Below the pieces are notes generated by a model. It did not search any database, had not been told where the DNA came from, and saw only the letters and a list, made by a program, of their open reading frames with translations. Positions 41,501-52,529 of a stretch of 64,000 nucleotides of DNA are shown piece after piece. A program made the position numbers and the translations under genes. The DNA is from Toxorhynchites rutilus septentrionalis. Its lineage: Eukaryota; Arthropoda; Insecta; Diptera; Culicidae. Numbering within the stretch: the first letter of the stretch is position 1; the number at the start of each line of letters is the position of its first letter. The stretch covers positions 253,979,994-254,043,993 of the forward strand of contig NC_073746.1 of the NCBI RefSeq assembly GCF_029784135.1. Reading direction: 5' to 3'.

Positions 41501-42258
41501 ACCGCGTCCGCATATTTTTTCCAGTCAATGTGTCTTGTGAGGTCATATGCCATGTTTATAGATTCAGAAGAATTCGACCCAATGGTGATGGAAATTTTGA
41601 TTGGCAAGTGATCACTACCGTTGGGGTCCTGGATTACATTCCACTTGCAATCTAACGATAGTGAATTCGAGCAAAGCGAGAGGTCAAGAGCACTTGGGTT
41701 AGCAGGAGGTTTAGGCACACGTGTTGTTTCCCCAGTGTTCAAAACGGTCATATTGAAGTTGTTACAAAGGTCATATATCAACAATGAACGATTGTCGTCG
41801 TACTGTTCCCCCCAGGCAGTTCCATGAGAGTTGAAGTCTCCCAAGATCAATCGTGGCTCAGGAAGGAGTGAGCACATGTCATCAAGTTGTTTGCGGCTAA
41901 CCGCAGCTCTCGGAGGCCAATACAAGCTGACAATACAGATGTCTTTGCCTCTGATGTTTGCATGACAAGCAACAGCTTCGATCCCTCCAATAGGTGGAAG
42001 GTCAATTCGAAAAAATGAGTGGCACTTATTGATCCCCAAAAGCACCCCTCCGTATCTATCATCACGGTCCAAGCGTATAATATTAAAATCGTGGAAAGAG
42101 ATATCATCTCGCGAAGAAAGCCAAGTTTCGGACAGAGCAAAAACATCACAATTGAAGTTATGAATTAAAAATTTGAATGTATCCAATTTAGGGATAAGAC
42201 TACGACAATTCCACTGAAAAACAATGATATCTCCGACCTCTCTATCTAAATTAGACAT
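38583..42258 (-). pseudogene. I-clade ORF2: endonuclease-RT-RNase H, one frameshift
   Basis: ATG at 42258 (MSNLDREVGDIIVFQWNCRS). Endonuclease: LSETWL, LGDFNSHGTAWG, GSDHLPI. RT: SYRPIAMLSCIRKLLEKM, DIKGAFDS, GLPQGSCLSPLLYN, LADDGVV. A frameshift near 40090-40115 moves reading to the frame starting SFKYLGVWFDSK. RNase H follows: FFTDGS, AELAAIYWAL, TDSLSSVEA, NERADSLAK. C-terminal Cys/His region (LCVCGQGYHDIEHIVWSC), stop at 38583. ATG overlaps the ORF1 stop (ATGTCTAA). Confidence 0.92.
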
Positions 42259-43818
42259 CAAGAGAGATAATCATTGCAAGGAGGGGCCATGTTTGCATCA
42301 ATTGCTGTAAAATTGTCTTTAATACTGGAAGCATTGAGATGACAAGGGTTCTGATGGAGTCGGAAACATTAAAACACTTGAAGATTTGATCCAAAAGGTC
42401 AGACAACTTTATAAATCCCGATTGGGAAGTTGAGCTGGACGGAAAAACAGGGACAGTTGGGGTTTTTGATGTCCCCTCGAGTGCTGGGTCGTTCGAAGGT
42501 GAACTATTCCCACGGAAGCCAGGAGGAACCTGATTTTGCTTGTCCGCTGCACTCGGTTTTTTAGGCAAGGGGGTATCACCGGGGGGACTTGTTCTTGAAC
42601 TTTGGGAGTGGTCACATTTTTGCGCCGGGGATTCCCTTTGAAAATAAACGGTGTGCCCCCGCTAGCTGTGTCCGCTTCCATTTCATCAACTGGCAACGTG
42701 GAAAAGATATTGTGTGTTGAGATTGGTTGTTGTTGTTGTTGGGCCAGTGGAGAAGCGCCCTTTAAAATATCCGCAAAAGTGCGCTTCGAGCGTTCCTTTA
42801 AAGAGCGCTTCTGTTTCTCCCGGCGACTCTTGTAAGTTTCACAAGCTGAGAGCGCGTGTGGGGATCCTCCGCAATATGGACACTTATGCTCAGTCGCACT
42901 GCAGGATTTCCCCTCATGTTGCTCTCCGCAAGTGGCACAGCGCTCCTTGTTGGCACAATAATCCGAAGTGTGACCAACTGACTTGCATTTGTTGCAAGTC
43001 ATGGGCTTTGGCACGAAGAGTCGCACAGGTAGTCTCAATTTGTCCACCATAACGTAGTCAGGGAGGGCGGCACCAGCAAAGGTGACTCGAAACGAGTCTG
43101 ACGGCGTAAATTTAGTTTGGTCCCCATCATGGGAGAGTTTCCCGAGTTGGCGACAGTCCAAGATCTTTACTTCCATTGAGGGAAGCTTCTTGAACTTGCC
43201 TTTTCCTTCTTTTTTTATTTGTTCGCTCGTCAGATCCGTTTCAGTTATCACCCCCTAAATTTCTACGTTATGGGAGGGTATAAATGTTCTATATTCGAGA
43301 GTGAAGTGTTGGTCAGCAACAATCTCGTTTGCGTGTTTCCGTTCATTCACGACAACCCGCAATTTGTTCGGTCTAACCCTGCGAATTTCAGATACAGAAG
43401 TGTATCTGGCCAGATCTTTCATGATCTGAATCACGTTAAGGCTTTTTCCTTTTGGTTTTGGCCGGAGGAAAACAACCCAAGGGCCAGTTCCAGGTGCATC
43501 TTCTGGATAAACTCGGACACGTGGAGCGGAGACAACAGAGGGAGAAGACGAGGACAAGGACGAGGACGAGGATTGGGTTGGATCGGAAACATCAGAAGGG
43601 GGAAGCGAAATCGATGATGGGAGAGGGGGAGTGGAAGTAACAGTGGGTTCAGAAGGGAGGCTTGCTATTTTCTTAGAGGGGGGCTTGGAAGGATGAACAG
43701 ATTCGTCCCCAGAAGAATTATCTTCTTTTTGAGGGACTCATTTATGTTTTTTCCCAGATCTTGAATGGGATTCATTATCGGAGATCTCCATCTCTGGAGA
43801 TCCTCCACTATTCTCCAT
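42251..43818 (-). pseudogene. I-clade ORF1 (gag-like), two stops and a frameshift
   Basis: ATG at 43818 (MENSGGSPEMEISDNESHSR). In-frame TGA at 43738-43740 and TAG at 43255-43257. RNA-binding-like region VRVYPEDAPGTGPWVVFLRP, then knuckles CNKCKSVGHTSDYC, CATCGEQHEGKSC and CPYCGGSPHALSAC. A frameshift in a C run near 42580 precedes the last 100 codons. Stop at 42251-42253. Cannot make a full product without recoding. Confidence 0.88.
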
Positions 43819-44301
43819 TTTACAAAAATTTTTGTCTTATTTCTAATCTATTATTGATTTTAACAATAATCTCAAAAAAAAAAAAATAACTTAACAAACA
43901 AACAAAAAATTATGATGATAATATTAAGCAATGAACATATGAGTTGAACAATAATATTAATATTAAATATGTGTACCTTAATATAAAAGTTGTTCCGATA
44001 CTGCGCTCTACTGCCCTAACCAGGGAGAGACAGAGGCTACGCGCTATGGATCAACACAATAGCGCAAGAATAGCTCACACGGTCACGTGATGATAATTCC
44101 CGTTAACGACAGCCACACGATGGCGATCCCGTTATGCCAATGTTCAACAGCCGCCAAGGGCTGCAAGCTGCAAGAGCGCTGCTTCCTTTGTTCCACTTCA
44201 CAAAAGGTCAATTCGAAAGCGGACAGCAATGACCTTCACTCGTACACTATACCAATCGCACAATAGTAAAAGTGGCAACGCACAATAACGAAACTGAACT
44301 T

Positions 44302-44454
44302 TACTCGTCAAGAGTTGGATAGCGAATGACCTGGGTTTGGTGCTGGAGATTGGTTCAACACCGGAGGGGATCTCATTACTTGACCCCTTCTTCCAAAGAT
44401 GCTCACCTCTTCAATTTCGCTCTCGATTTCAGTGGGATTTTTTTGAAAATTCAT
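44302..44454 (-). pseudogene. Displaced N-terminus of the diverged R1-clade ORF1
   Basis: ATG at 44454 gives MNFQKNPTEIESEIEE and then SIFGRRGQVMRSPPVLNQ, matching VFARSGKLQRSPIRNQ of the full-length relative. Followed by an in-frame TGA just before the I-clade insertion point. Confidence 0.75.
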
Positions 44455-44461
44455 ATTTTTA

Positions 44462-44506
44462 TTGGGTCCCAACTTCGGGCCGCTATCTCCGCTCGTTGTA
44501 CATAGT
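44462..44506 (-). promoter_or_regulatory. 45-bp leader block conserved between two R1-clade families
   Basis: Identical over 45 bases to 31000-31044 (starts TTGGGTCCCAACTTCGGGCC on the plus strand), placed 5-7 bases upstream of each ORF1 ATG, although the ORFs have diverged strongly. Possibly promoter, translation or RNP signal. Confidence 0.6.
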
Positions 44507-44522
44507 GTATGCGTGTATGCGT

Positions 44523-44554
<32 letters not shown>

Positions 44555-44556
44555 AT
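44507..44556. repeat. TG-rich microsatellite, right flank of the R1-clade insertion
   Basis: TGTATGCGTGTATGCGTGTG followed by a TG run. Confidence 0.8.
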
Positions 44557-45640
44557 GGCAATTGCTCCTATGCCTCAAGCGAAACCTATTCTCTCGGTCG
44601 TCTTCTCTTCTCTTTCTGATGGATCGGCTTTTCTGCGCTCCTTCACAGTCCCAAACAAACTGAATGCGTTTCACCACCAGAATATCGCTTAAGTATGCTT
44701 TTTGTGCGTGATTGAATCGAGAGAAGGTGTGGTTTACGATGGCAATTTGGAAGGAAAACTAGAGGGGAATGAACTCTCTGAGTTTGAAACTTTCGGCGAC
44801 TGAGCAATAATCAATTGAAAATTATATAATTTTCGCGATGCGAAACATTTTCCATTGCGTGCGCATACAATATTGGATACGAAAATTTTCTACTGATGGG
44901 GAAGAATAATTTCAGAAGCTTTCCTGTTAATTGCGATTGACTGAAAAATCACAAAACCAAATGTATTTGGTTGCAGTGTCATATGGATAGAAAACATTAG
45001 AATAAACTCTTTCGCATCAATGTATTTTTCAATTCCCAGTGGAACTGGCAGATTTTTTTTCAGCAACGATTAGATTTTTCCAGATTTCCCTTGATACTCG
45101 AAGCCCACCAGTGGTTAATGCTAACTCGATAACCACCTATTAATGGCACTTAATTGAAAAATATTTGGTAGCAGTGTTACATGGATAAAAAACATTAAAA
45201 TGAACTCTTTCGCATGAATGTATTTTTCAGTTCCCAGGGGAACTGGCAGATTATTTTTCAGCAACGATTGAATCTTTCCGGAATTTTCTCGATGCTGAAT
45301 GGCATCCAAACGAAGAGTTCCGCGGGTGTATGTGTGTGTGTGGCGGCTGCTCCGATCTCTTCCCGGGGAACCATTTGCGGCATCACTCTCCTCCTGATGG
45401 ATTTCCTTCTGGCCTAACGTACACAAACAGGCTCTTGGTGACACCGTTCATTTGCGCATTTATGATAAACGAAGAGCTTCACCACAACAGCGACAACATG
45501 CTCCAATCGCTGTTCAATTAGAACTGAGTGGATTTCCGAGTGGCGCTCGCTTATATACGGATTGGTGATTTCAATAGCCTGTTTTGAAATCAATTTTAAG
45601 ACTGTTGAAACAAGTTTTTGGATCAAAAAATGGGTGGGTT
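44557..45640. repeat. Tandem copies of the ~260-bp repeat, including an uninterrupted insertion-site paralogue
   Basis: Copies at about 44890-45090 and 45130-45350 carry ACCAAATGTATTTGG.TGCAG-like, GAACTGGCAGATT.TTTTTCAG and GAACTCTTTCGCAT-like blocks. The second runs through GGGTGTATGTGTGTGTGTGG into sequence like that right of the R1-clade insertion. TATATAAGCGAGCGCC lies on the minus strand at about 45543-45558. Confidence 0.65.
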
Positions 45641-47122
45641 ATATATATGATATAACCGCAAGGTTGACGTGGGACTACCTTAGCTTAGCAATCATTTGTT
45701 TGTATTGATTGACTTTTTGATTGAATGAAACAATTTCCGAATTTAATATATTCGGTTGTGAGTAAAAAGTTTGAATAAATGCCATATAAGGTCAATTCAT
45801 GCATTGTGATAGATTATGTTCTTCGTTATAAGTAAATTTAATGACATTTCTTTTACGTTACGACAAAATATGTGAACGGAAGAATTATCAAACGATTATT
45901 TTATTTTACATTTCCCTCTGAAGGTTGCATCTCTCAAGTGTACGTACTTCTTGAACCGCGAATTCACTTGATTTGATGAATTTCAGGCACTCAGTTTTGA
46001 TTTTGATAATCACGTCGAACGCATATTGTTCGATCATCGTTTGACAACGGAGATGGAAAATTAAAAACAGAATCCGAGAGTATTGGGTACATCCCATTCT
46101 CAGTGATTCGCACGGCATGTATGTCGGATTCCAAAATTGAGAGCGAATTGAACTATCGATCAATAAACAATCGTCGTATGGCCGCAGGTCAAAACTAGCC
46201 AGTACTGATTAAACAGACGGCCGATAGTTTTCCGACAAAACAGTTTGAATGCGGTTTGCCGATACTGAATAGGTGAAGTGTGCGCATATGCATGTCGCTT
46301 TGTACTGATTAAGTCGGCCAATCAAACTATCGGCCAACAAAAGCCTGCAGTCTGCGGGGGCTTTTAGGGAAACACATTTCAATCGGAACAAAAATAACCC
46401 CGACCTGCATGAATTTTCAATGCCAATTTCCCCACGCTCCATGAATTTGACGTCTGTGTTAAGGAAATATATTCCAGCCAGAACAAAAATACTCCTGATT
46501 TGCATGAATTTGTAATGCCAGTTTCCCCACGCTCCATTGATTTCAAGTCTACGTTAAGGAAACACATTAGAGTCGCAACAAAAATACCCACGACTTACAT
46601 GTATTCGCAATACCAATTTCACCACGCTCCATGGATTTAAAGTCCGTGTTAGGGAAACACATTTCAATCGGAACAAAAATACCCCCGACTTTCATGTATT
46701 GGAAATGCCGATTTCTCCAACGCTGCTTGTTCTAGAAGTCTGTGTTAGGGAACACATTTCGATGAGAACAAAATTCCCATACTTTCATGTATTTGCCATG
46801 CCGATTTCCCCAATGCTGCTTGATTTTGATGGCTGTGTTGGGGAAACCTTCAATCGGGCCAATCAAAGCGAGGTAGTTAGGGCGTTTATATAACGCTTAA
46901 CGCTTTACAGTAATTCAATTGTTTATCTAATGGAAAATAACATTTTATTAATTGCGATAGATGCGTAGAAATATTCCCTATCAGTTGATGCAAACATCTT
47001 TCCGATCCAGTAAGAAATGTTCGAGTTATAAGCGTTTGGAATCTTTCATTTTTTCCTGCATGTTCTGTGTTTAGGTTTTCATTTTACCCCCCATATACTC
47101 CGGTTAGACGTAGTCCCACGTC
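45640..47122. repeat. Long palindrome-ended repeat with 95-bp minisatellite
   Basis: Left end GGTTATATATATGATATAAC then GACGTGGGAC; right end GACGTAGTCCCACGTC at 47107-47122. Inverse copy at 17470-18800; partial relatives at 48090-48620 and 54490-54763. Confidence 0.75.
46368..46848. repeat. 95-bp minisatellite, five units
   Basis: Units start near 46368, 46461, 46556, 46651 and 46748 with GGAAACACATTTCAATCGGA-type starts and CATGAATTTGCAATGCC-type middles. Units differ at 10-25% of positions by eye. Confidence 0.85.
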
Positions 47123-48089
47123 AAAAGTAACAAGTATATAACGCGTAGACATTTTTTCTTTCGAATGAAGTGTTCATCATACCATTTCGTTCAGTTGTTT
47201 AGGAGCTATTAATGCTCAAAATCTCGGTCTCCGGCGTAACGCTTTCGTTTTCGAAACTTTGATTTTACACCCCGGTATAGAAATGAAAACCGTCAAAACA
47301 AAGAAAGAAAGAAGGCAAACTTTCATTCGGCATCGGACTGTTGAGCAATTCAGTTCACTTTGCTTTCGCTGCGCTTCGATCTAAGATTGGACCCCACCAG
47401 TGGTAATCCAACTTGGACATCGTCGTTTGGTGTTTCTGTTCGTTTTTCGCGTTATTCGTATCGTATGTTTTTCATTCCGCGTCATAAACTGGACGCTTCG
47501 CGTAGTGTGTGATGAGCAGGGATGGTAAAAAATCACATTCAACGATCAATGAATAAGTATATCCCTCTAGTCGGATATTTTTAAATCACCCCCAGCAGGC
47601 GATGCTGTTTTATTCTTCATAGAGAGAATACTTGAAACGGTGAGCTACCAAGATCTCAAAAAAGCAATATGAAAGCGGAATCCCCACTGCTTGCACTCTC
47701 GAAACATTACTTCTACTACTCAAGTTTTATCGTGAGTGCAAGCCACAAACGGTTAATCCCATTCCATAGAGCGGATGATGAGTTCTTGATCGGAAAGTGT
47801 AACAAGAGACGATCAACTGAAATCTTACGACACTCGTCGAGGGATTTTTAATTCTCTATTGCATTGTCCGCAGTGAGTGGCTGACTCAGTCTCGTGTCGA
47901 TTTTATTTTGCTGTCGTCTCCCGCCCGATGAACAGCAGACGGGTAATGGATGCAATTGATTAATTTTATTACCAGCAGATTTGGGCGAATCTCATCCCGC
48001 CCAAAATCGTTTTAGATACCAATAATTCTGAACATTCACAGTTCTCTCCAAATAATTTTTCCAATAGTAATTCAATTAGTGCCTTCACG
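47123..48089. other. Unassigned sequence
   Basis: No ORF or repeat recognised. ACCCCACCAGTGGTAATCC at about 47391 resembles CCCACCAGTGGTTAATGC at 45103. Confidence 0.35.
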
Positions 48090-48620
48090 AAACACCTTTC
48101 GAATTCGATTGAATTTCAGACCCTTTTTTATTTTGTAGATAAAACGGATCACATATTTGATTAATTCAATTCTGTGTGGTTACGTTCTTCGTTGCGAATA
48201 AATGTAATGAATTAGTATGGACGTATTTTATTCATATATCGTGGACTTCCGACATATCTGGCAGTAGATTTATCGAACGACTAATGTTTTTTATATCCCT
48301 TCAAAATTGTTGCATCTCTCACGGCTTTGAAATTGTTGCATCTCTCTCAAGGCTTTGACCGCAGATTTGCATGGTTGAATCTGGTTAATTTCAGGTATTC
48401 AGTCTTCATATTTTCGAATGAATACTGTTGGAACAATAGGTATCGCAGCAAATGATTATCAACATCCTACCTTATCATCAAACGGTATGCGAAGAATTTC
48501 AGTGAACTGACGGCATTGGAATACATGCTTTGTGAGGACCACACAATTATTATCAGAGCTGATAAACACCCGACTGGAAGTCATGAACATCAATTCAATG
48601 TGCCCAAGATAAATTCATCC
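48090..48620. repeat. Diverged copy of the 45640-type repeat
   Basis: Shares GTTGCATCTCTC, TTTCAGG.ATTCAGT and CAAATG.TTATCAACAT blocks with 45920-46030 and the inverse of 18190-18390. Contains a local duplication of GAAATTGTTGCATCTCTC. Confidence 0.55.
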
Positions 48621-49109
48621 TTTGAAGGTCATTAACCTTTCTAAAGATGATCAGATGGAATATATTCCAATGTCGTCTGGAATAACCCATCCAACACCTT
48701 ATGATCGTAATATTGTTTTTGCTATTATTCTGATGTTTCATAACACGGCACTCTATTGATTATTCGCCGAAAATGAATAAAAAATATCCTTGAAGTTAGC
48801 CTACGGTTTTAGTAGCAGTGCAATATGGTGAGCCAGTCTCAGAATAAGAAAACATTTAAAAATACAGCTTTTTTTTTGAATGAATCAATAGTAAAACAAA
48901 ACGTCATAAAATTTCTCAGCTTTGTGATAGCAGAGAATCATTATCCATTTGAGTTGTATGAGTATTGAAAACCCACCCACCCCCACAAACTGTGGATAGT
49001 CTATCAGCATACAAATTATGTAGAGTTCCACAATCCAAAAAAATATGAGCAAATATTTACGTGCTTACACAAAAAAACACATTTTGACATATTTGCCCTA
49101 ATTTATGTT
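48621..49109. other. Unassigned AT-rich sequence
   Basis: No coding or repeat structure recognised. Confidence 0.35.
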
Positions 49110-49260
49110 TTTTGATTAATTCAAGGTAATCAAGGTCTTTTCTAGCCACCAGTTTACTCGGGCCCGAAAAAAGAGGTCTGTATTTGGGCTGGCGGAAAAA
49201 CATATCTCGCAAGGCCACGTGTTCGATGTCGTAATAGCCTTGGCCAATAACGCATTTACA
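49110..49260 (-). pseudogene. Decayed 3' fragment of an I-clade element
   Basis: Parallels 38630-38780 in order and wording: GTAATCAAGGTCT, CTCGGGCCCGAA, ATATCTCGCA, TGTTCGATGTCGT.ATA and CCTTGGCCA.AACGCA. Corresponds to the C-terminal Cys/His region of ORF2. Too decayed to read through. Confidence 0.75.
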
Positions 49261-49734
49261 TTAACTCATAAAATTAGTGATTTGAGGGGGATTATTGTTT
49301 GTAGTCTCTTGTAGATTAATTTAAACACCATCTGAGAAATCCTCTGTGAAACATTAAACATTAAAGTCGTCCTATCTGCTGTAGCGCATTTTTTTATTTT
49401 ACCCAGTTTCATCGAAGTACACGCACTCGGAAAGGAAAATTGAACGCCCGGACGAGAGAGCGAGAATCGTAAAGCGTACGTCATAGAGACACTCATTCCC
49501 ATGGAGCAAATTTTTGTTAGGAGTTGTAAACAAAACGAGGACGGAGAGTAACTCAATTATTCGAACTAGTTTTAGTCTAGCAATGCTTTGGTCAACTCAG
49601 AGTTACCAAGAGAAAATCATTTGGTTATGATGGGTGAGGATTAATAGTTAGTCGCAGTTTGCATAGATTGCGATCTGTGCAGTTTGCGATTAATCGTAAA
49701 TCACATCATGCTCCCTTGTTTTCCATCCTTGGTG
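49261..49734. other. Unassigned, possibly 5' leader of the gag-like fragment that follows
   Basis: No repeat structure recognised apart from proximity to the ATG at 49735. Confidence 0.3.
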
Positions 49735-50154
49735 ATGAGCAAGAAGAAGAGGAAGGCAGGCTCGAGCCCTGCTAAAAACGAACGCATTGCCAGGGACAAT
49801 AAAATTTCGAAACAAGCGTCAGCTAATGATGCACACGATGTTGGTGCAGTGAAAAGCGCTCGCACTGAACTGAGTGTGAGACCGCATCGAACAACAGCAA
49901 AGTGGGCGATTTCGGTGCGTCGGTCGAAAATGTAAACGCCGTTACCCAGGCAGCAACCAAAATCAAGCTCCCCCTGCTGGTGGTGAAGGCGGTCGCTCTT
50001 GACAAACTCATCATCGAATTCGCATCGATGAGTGTTACAGCAGAGTACAAGCTGTGTGGCATAATTCAGTCTTTTTCCAAGCAGTTAACATTGTTTGTTT
50101 TCCGTCATTATAAGGGTTTCGTTGGTGCCTTTGAGAATGCATCAATGCATTAAA
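49735..50154 (+). pseudogene. Gag-like ORF1 fragment, probably Jockey-type non-LTR
   Basis: ATG at 49735 reads MSKKKRKAGSSPAKNERI. After a frameshift near 49900 the other frame gives GDFGASVENVNAVTQAATKI and then KLPLLVVKAVALDKLIIEF. This resembles the N-terminus of mosquito non-LTR gag proteins as I remember them. 3' parts and zinc knuckles are missing. Confidence 0.5.
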
Positions 50155-50399
50155 CTGACGGTATGGCGAAGCAGGCACCAAAAATTTATTTGGGGAATAT
50201 CACGTATCTTGAATGTCTTACTGGAATATTATAAGTTTTAGAGGCTGTTATTAACAAAAAGAGTTTACTTCTTTTGTTTAGTCACCAGTTTCGTTTGAGA
50301 ATAGCGCGAAATGATGAAAAGTGTTTGTATTCCTAGTAGTTCAAACCACTAATGTATGGTTCTGTATGCATGCTATGGCGAACGCTTGTTTGGCGCTTG

Positions 50400-50900
50400 G
50401 TTTACGTTGTACGAACGATGCCTAGAGGTGCGATTCCTTTGAGGCAATACTAAATAACATGTAGCATGATATTTGATACTTGCAAGTTTTGTCATTGTTG
50501 TTGTTTCCGTGCGGTGCCAAAGATATATTGATGTAGTTATGAGATGTGGAATAATGGTGCTGGTGCAACATGTATATAATCGACTGTAGCCGAGTCAATG
50601 TCAATTGCGAAAAAGGCCAACGGAATAGCGTTCGAGGTAAATTTTCAATGCATTGACATGAAATAAATTGCGACATACGATCAGCTAGTGTATGGTTTTG
50701 CAAAAGCAAGAATGATTCATTAGTCAATTATCGTCAACTGATTCTACAATGAAAAACCATTTCAGAGATTAGTCTACTAAGCAGTTGTTTCTCAAATTTC
50801 ACAGCATTATAGAATAATATCCGAAGGTATAAATAAGCGACTTCTATAAAATAACAGCGTAGCTCTACGTCAAAAATGCGGTCGTATCTTGGGCACAACC
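50400..50900. repeat. MITE-like repeat ending in the GTGTC/GGACAC motif
   Basis: Parallels 60330-60730: AATGATTC.T.AGTCA-like, ATTCTACA.TGAAAAACC-like and AATAATATCCGAA blocks, then CTCTACGTCAAAAATGCGG and TCGTATCTTGGGCACAACC. Confidence 0.6.
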
Positions 50901-51244
50901 TCCTATAATTTTTTTTCTGTTTAGAGAAAAACTTGTATTCGACGAATGAGCTGAATTTTATATTCATTGTTTAATGTTTTTTTTGTTTCTTAAATTTGGC
51001 TTCAAACCATACAAATAATTCCAATTTGAAACTCCATCCCCTATTTTTAATTGCGTTTTTAGTGTTTTCCTTGAACATTACCAAAATAACTCAACCATCG
51101 TTCGTTTTTCAAACAGAACAAATTTATTTACGTTGTCAAATGACAGATAGCTCTACGTCCGCTCCATCGTACTTTCATCCATACATGCGCAAGTAACTCA
51201 GGACGCAAGTAATCAGTCCTTATAAAACACTAGCTGGAGAGGAG
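50901..51244. other. Unassigned AT-rich sequence
   Basis: No feature recognised. Confidence 0.3.
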
Positions 51245-51420
51245 AGCACGAGTGTATATTAGAGTGCCAATGGATGTATGGGAAAAAAGTGACCTTCGAA
51301 TTTTCAAAGCGAACATGATTAAAAATGTTGATTCCCACAAAAAACTACCCTATAAAAATATCAGCGCAATCGGATTTAAGGTGGAAACAGAATGTCGCGT
51401 TGTGCGTTGCTTCTCATCAG
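51245..51420. repeat. MITE-type repeat (inverse of 55050-55215)
   Basis: TAGAGTGCCAATG, TCGAATTTTCAAAGCGAACA, TGATTAAAAATGTTGATTCC and AAAAACTACCCT all recur inverted at 55215-55050. Confidence 0.75.
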
Positions 51421-52490
51421 CTGCCATTGCTTGCGTTTTGTACTAAAACATTCGCCCGACGCAGTCTGTTGATTTGCAGTCACAATCTAGCATTCGCGTC
51501 ACCACTTGTCATGTAAACAAAAACAAAATAAAAGTCGTATGAAAATCTTGTTGTGTCCACGGATCAGTTGAATGTTTTTAAAAACAACACATTGACATAT
51601 CCGACATAGTGAGCTTCGTTTACTAGTTTAGGGGAGCGTGAAAGAATAGCTGATTTGCAGTCGGAATGAACATGTTTTCAAAAGTAAATTATGAATTAAA
51701 TTAGCTTTTCCATATCAAACTGGTATTCTATTTAACTGAAAAACATTTTTGTTAGCAGGTGCTGAAAAAGTCTCATACGAAAATTATTTGTGAAGACAAC
51801 TCTATATTATGATGAAAAAATTCAGACACAATGTTGGAATTGTTTAGCCATATGGTTGAATGAATGTCAGAAACACGTGTTTCAAGTAATCGAATAACAT
51901 GATGTGAAAATTTTCATTCAAATTTTAGAATTTAAAAACCGGCTTCGTGTCTTCTAATCTGATAGAGATTACACTAACGAATTCGGGACCCAAATTATGC
52001 CCCTAATTTGAAGTTGCCACCAGACGTCGACACCATGCCACTGTCATCGCGAATTCGGCGCAAGCAGTTTAGAACAAATGTTAGCGTTTAGTACAACGAT
52101 GCTAATGACGCAACGCATTATTGTGTTCGACTAAATGGAAACACTCATATTTAAAATGAAGTGTCAAAGCACAATTGTCGCAACGCGACGCATAGCGCGG
52201 CATTCTGTCCCCACCTTTACTCACTAGTGTCGCATGGCGGTCAAAGTTTGAGTTTTTTGAAAACCGAAAAATCACCCAAGGGGGAAGTAAAGGAAATCGG
52301 GGTTTTCGAAAAAGACGGGTGGGTAATGTCGGGGACATAACCGGAGTGACGTAGGACTATACAAAGGGGACAGCTTTTGTTAAATATATATTTTAAATAT
52401 ATTGTTTTATTTTCTTCTCCTACGTGAATACCTACCTATCTACCTGAAAAATGGATTAGTTTACTTTTTACTCTTTATGAATATGTTGAT
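51421..52490. other. Mostly unassigned sequence
   Basis: A block at 52240-52310 (AAAACCGAAAAATCACCCAA, GGAAGTAAAGGAAA) matches 55030-55080. Otherwise nothing recognised. Confidence 0.4.
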
Positions 52491-52506
52491 GGTTCTTAAA
52501 AGAACC
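52491..52506 (-). terminator. Histone-type 3' stem-loop
   Basis: The minus strand reads GGTTCTTTTAAGAACC, which fits the replication-dependent histone mRNA stem-loop consensus GGYYCTTHTHARRRCC with a perfect 5-bp outer stem. Downstream of the H2A pseudogene. Confidence 0.75.
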
Positions 52507-52529
52507 TTTGGTGTTGTGTTTTTGTTATC

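Larger units (their letters stand above)
38223..44301 (-). mobile_element. I-clade non-LTR retrotransposon, near full length, inactive
   Basis: Minus strand: 5'UTR about 44301-43819, ORF1 43818-42251, ORF2 42258-38583, 3'UTR 38582-38240, poly(A) at 38225-38239. It interrupts ORF1 of the R1-clade element. TACTCG at 38217-38222 and 44302-44307 is a candidate target duplication. I clade is inferred from endonuclease-RT-RNase H order and three-knuckle ORF1. Confidence 0.88.
33922..44505 (-). mobile_element. Diverged R1-clade retrotransposon, interrupted by an I-clade element
   Basis: 3' poly(A) at 33922-33944, ORF2 34108-37048, ORF1 37039-38222 continued at 44302-44454, 5' end at 44505. GCGTGTATGCGTGT flanks both ends (about 33909-33922 and 44512-44525), a target duplication in a TG-rich site. 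ORFs resemble the 26076-31590 element at roughly 70% by eye. Its 3'UTR lacks the tandem repeats. ORFs are broken, so it is old. Confidence 0.85.

Noticed and set aside
45121..45444. ORF with a HTHTHT stretch
   Set aside because: The stretch comes from the TG microsatellite and the rest from a repeat present in three copies.
46368..46848. CRISPR-like array
   Set aside because: The whole 95-bp period is repeated with no unique spacers, and the genome is animal.
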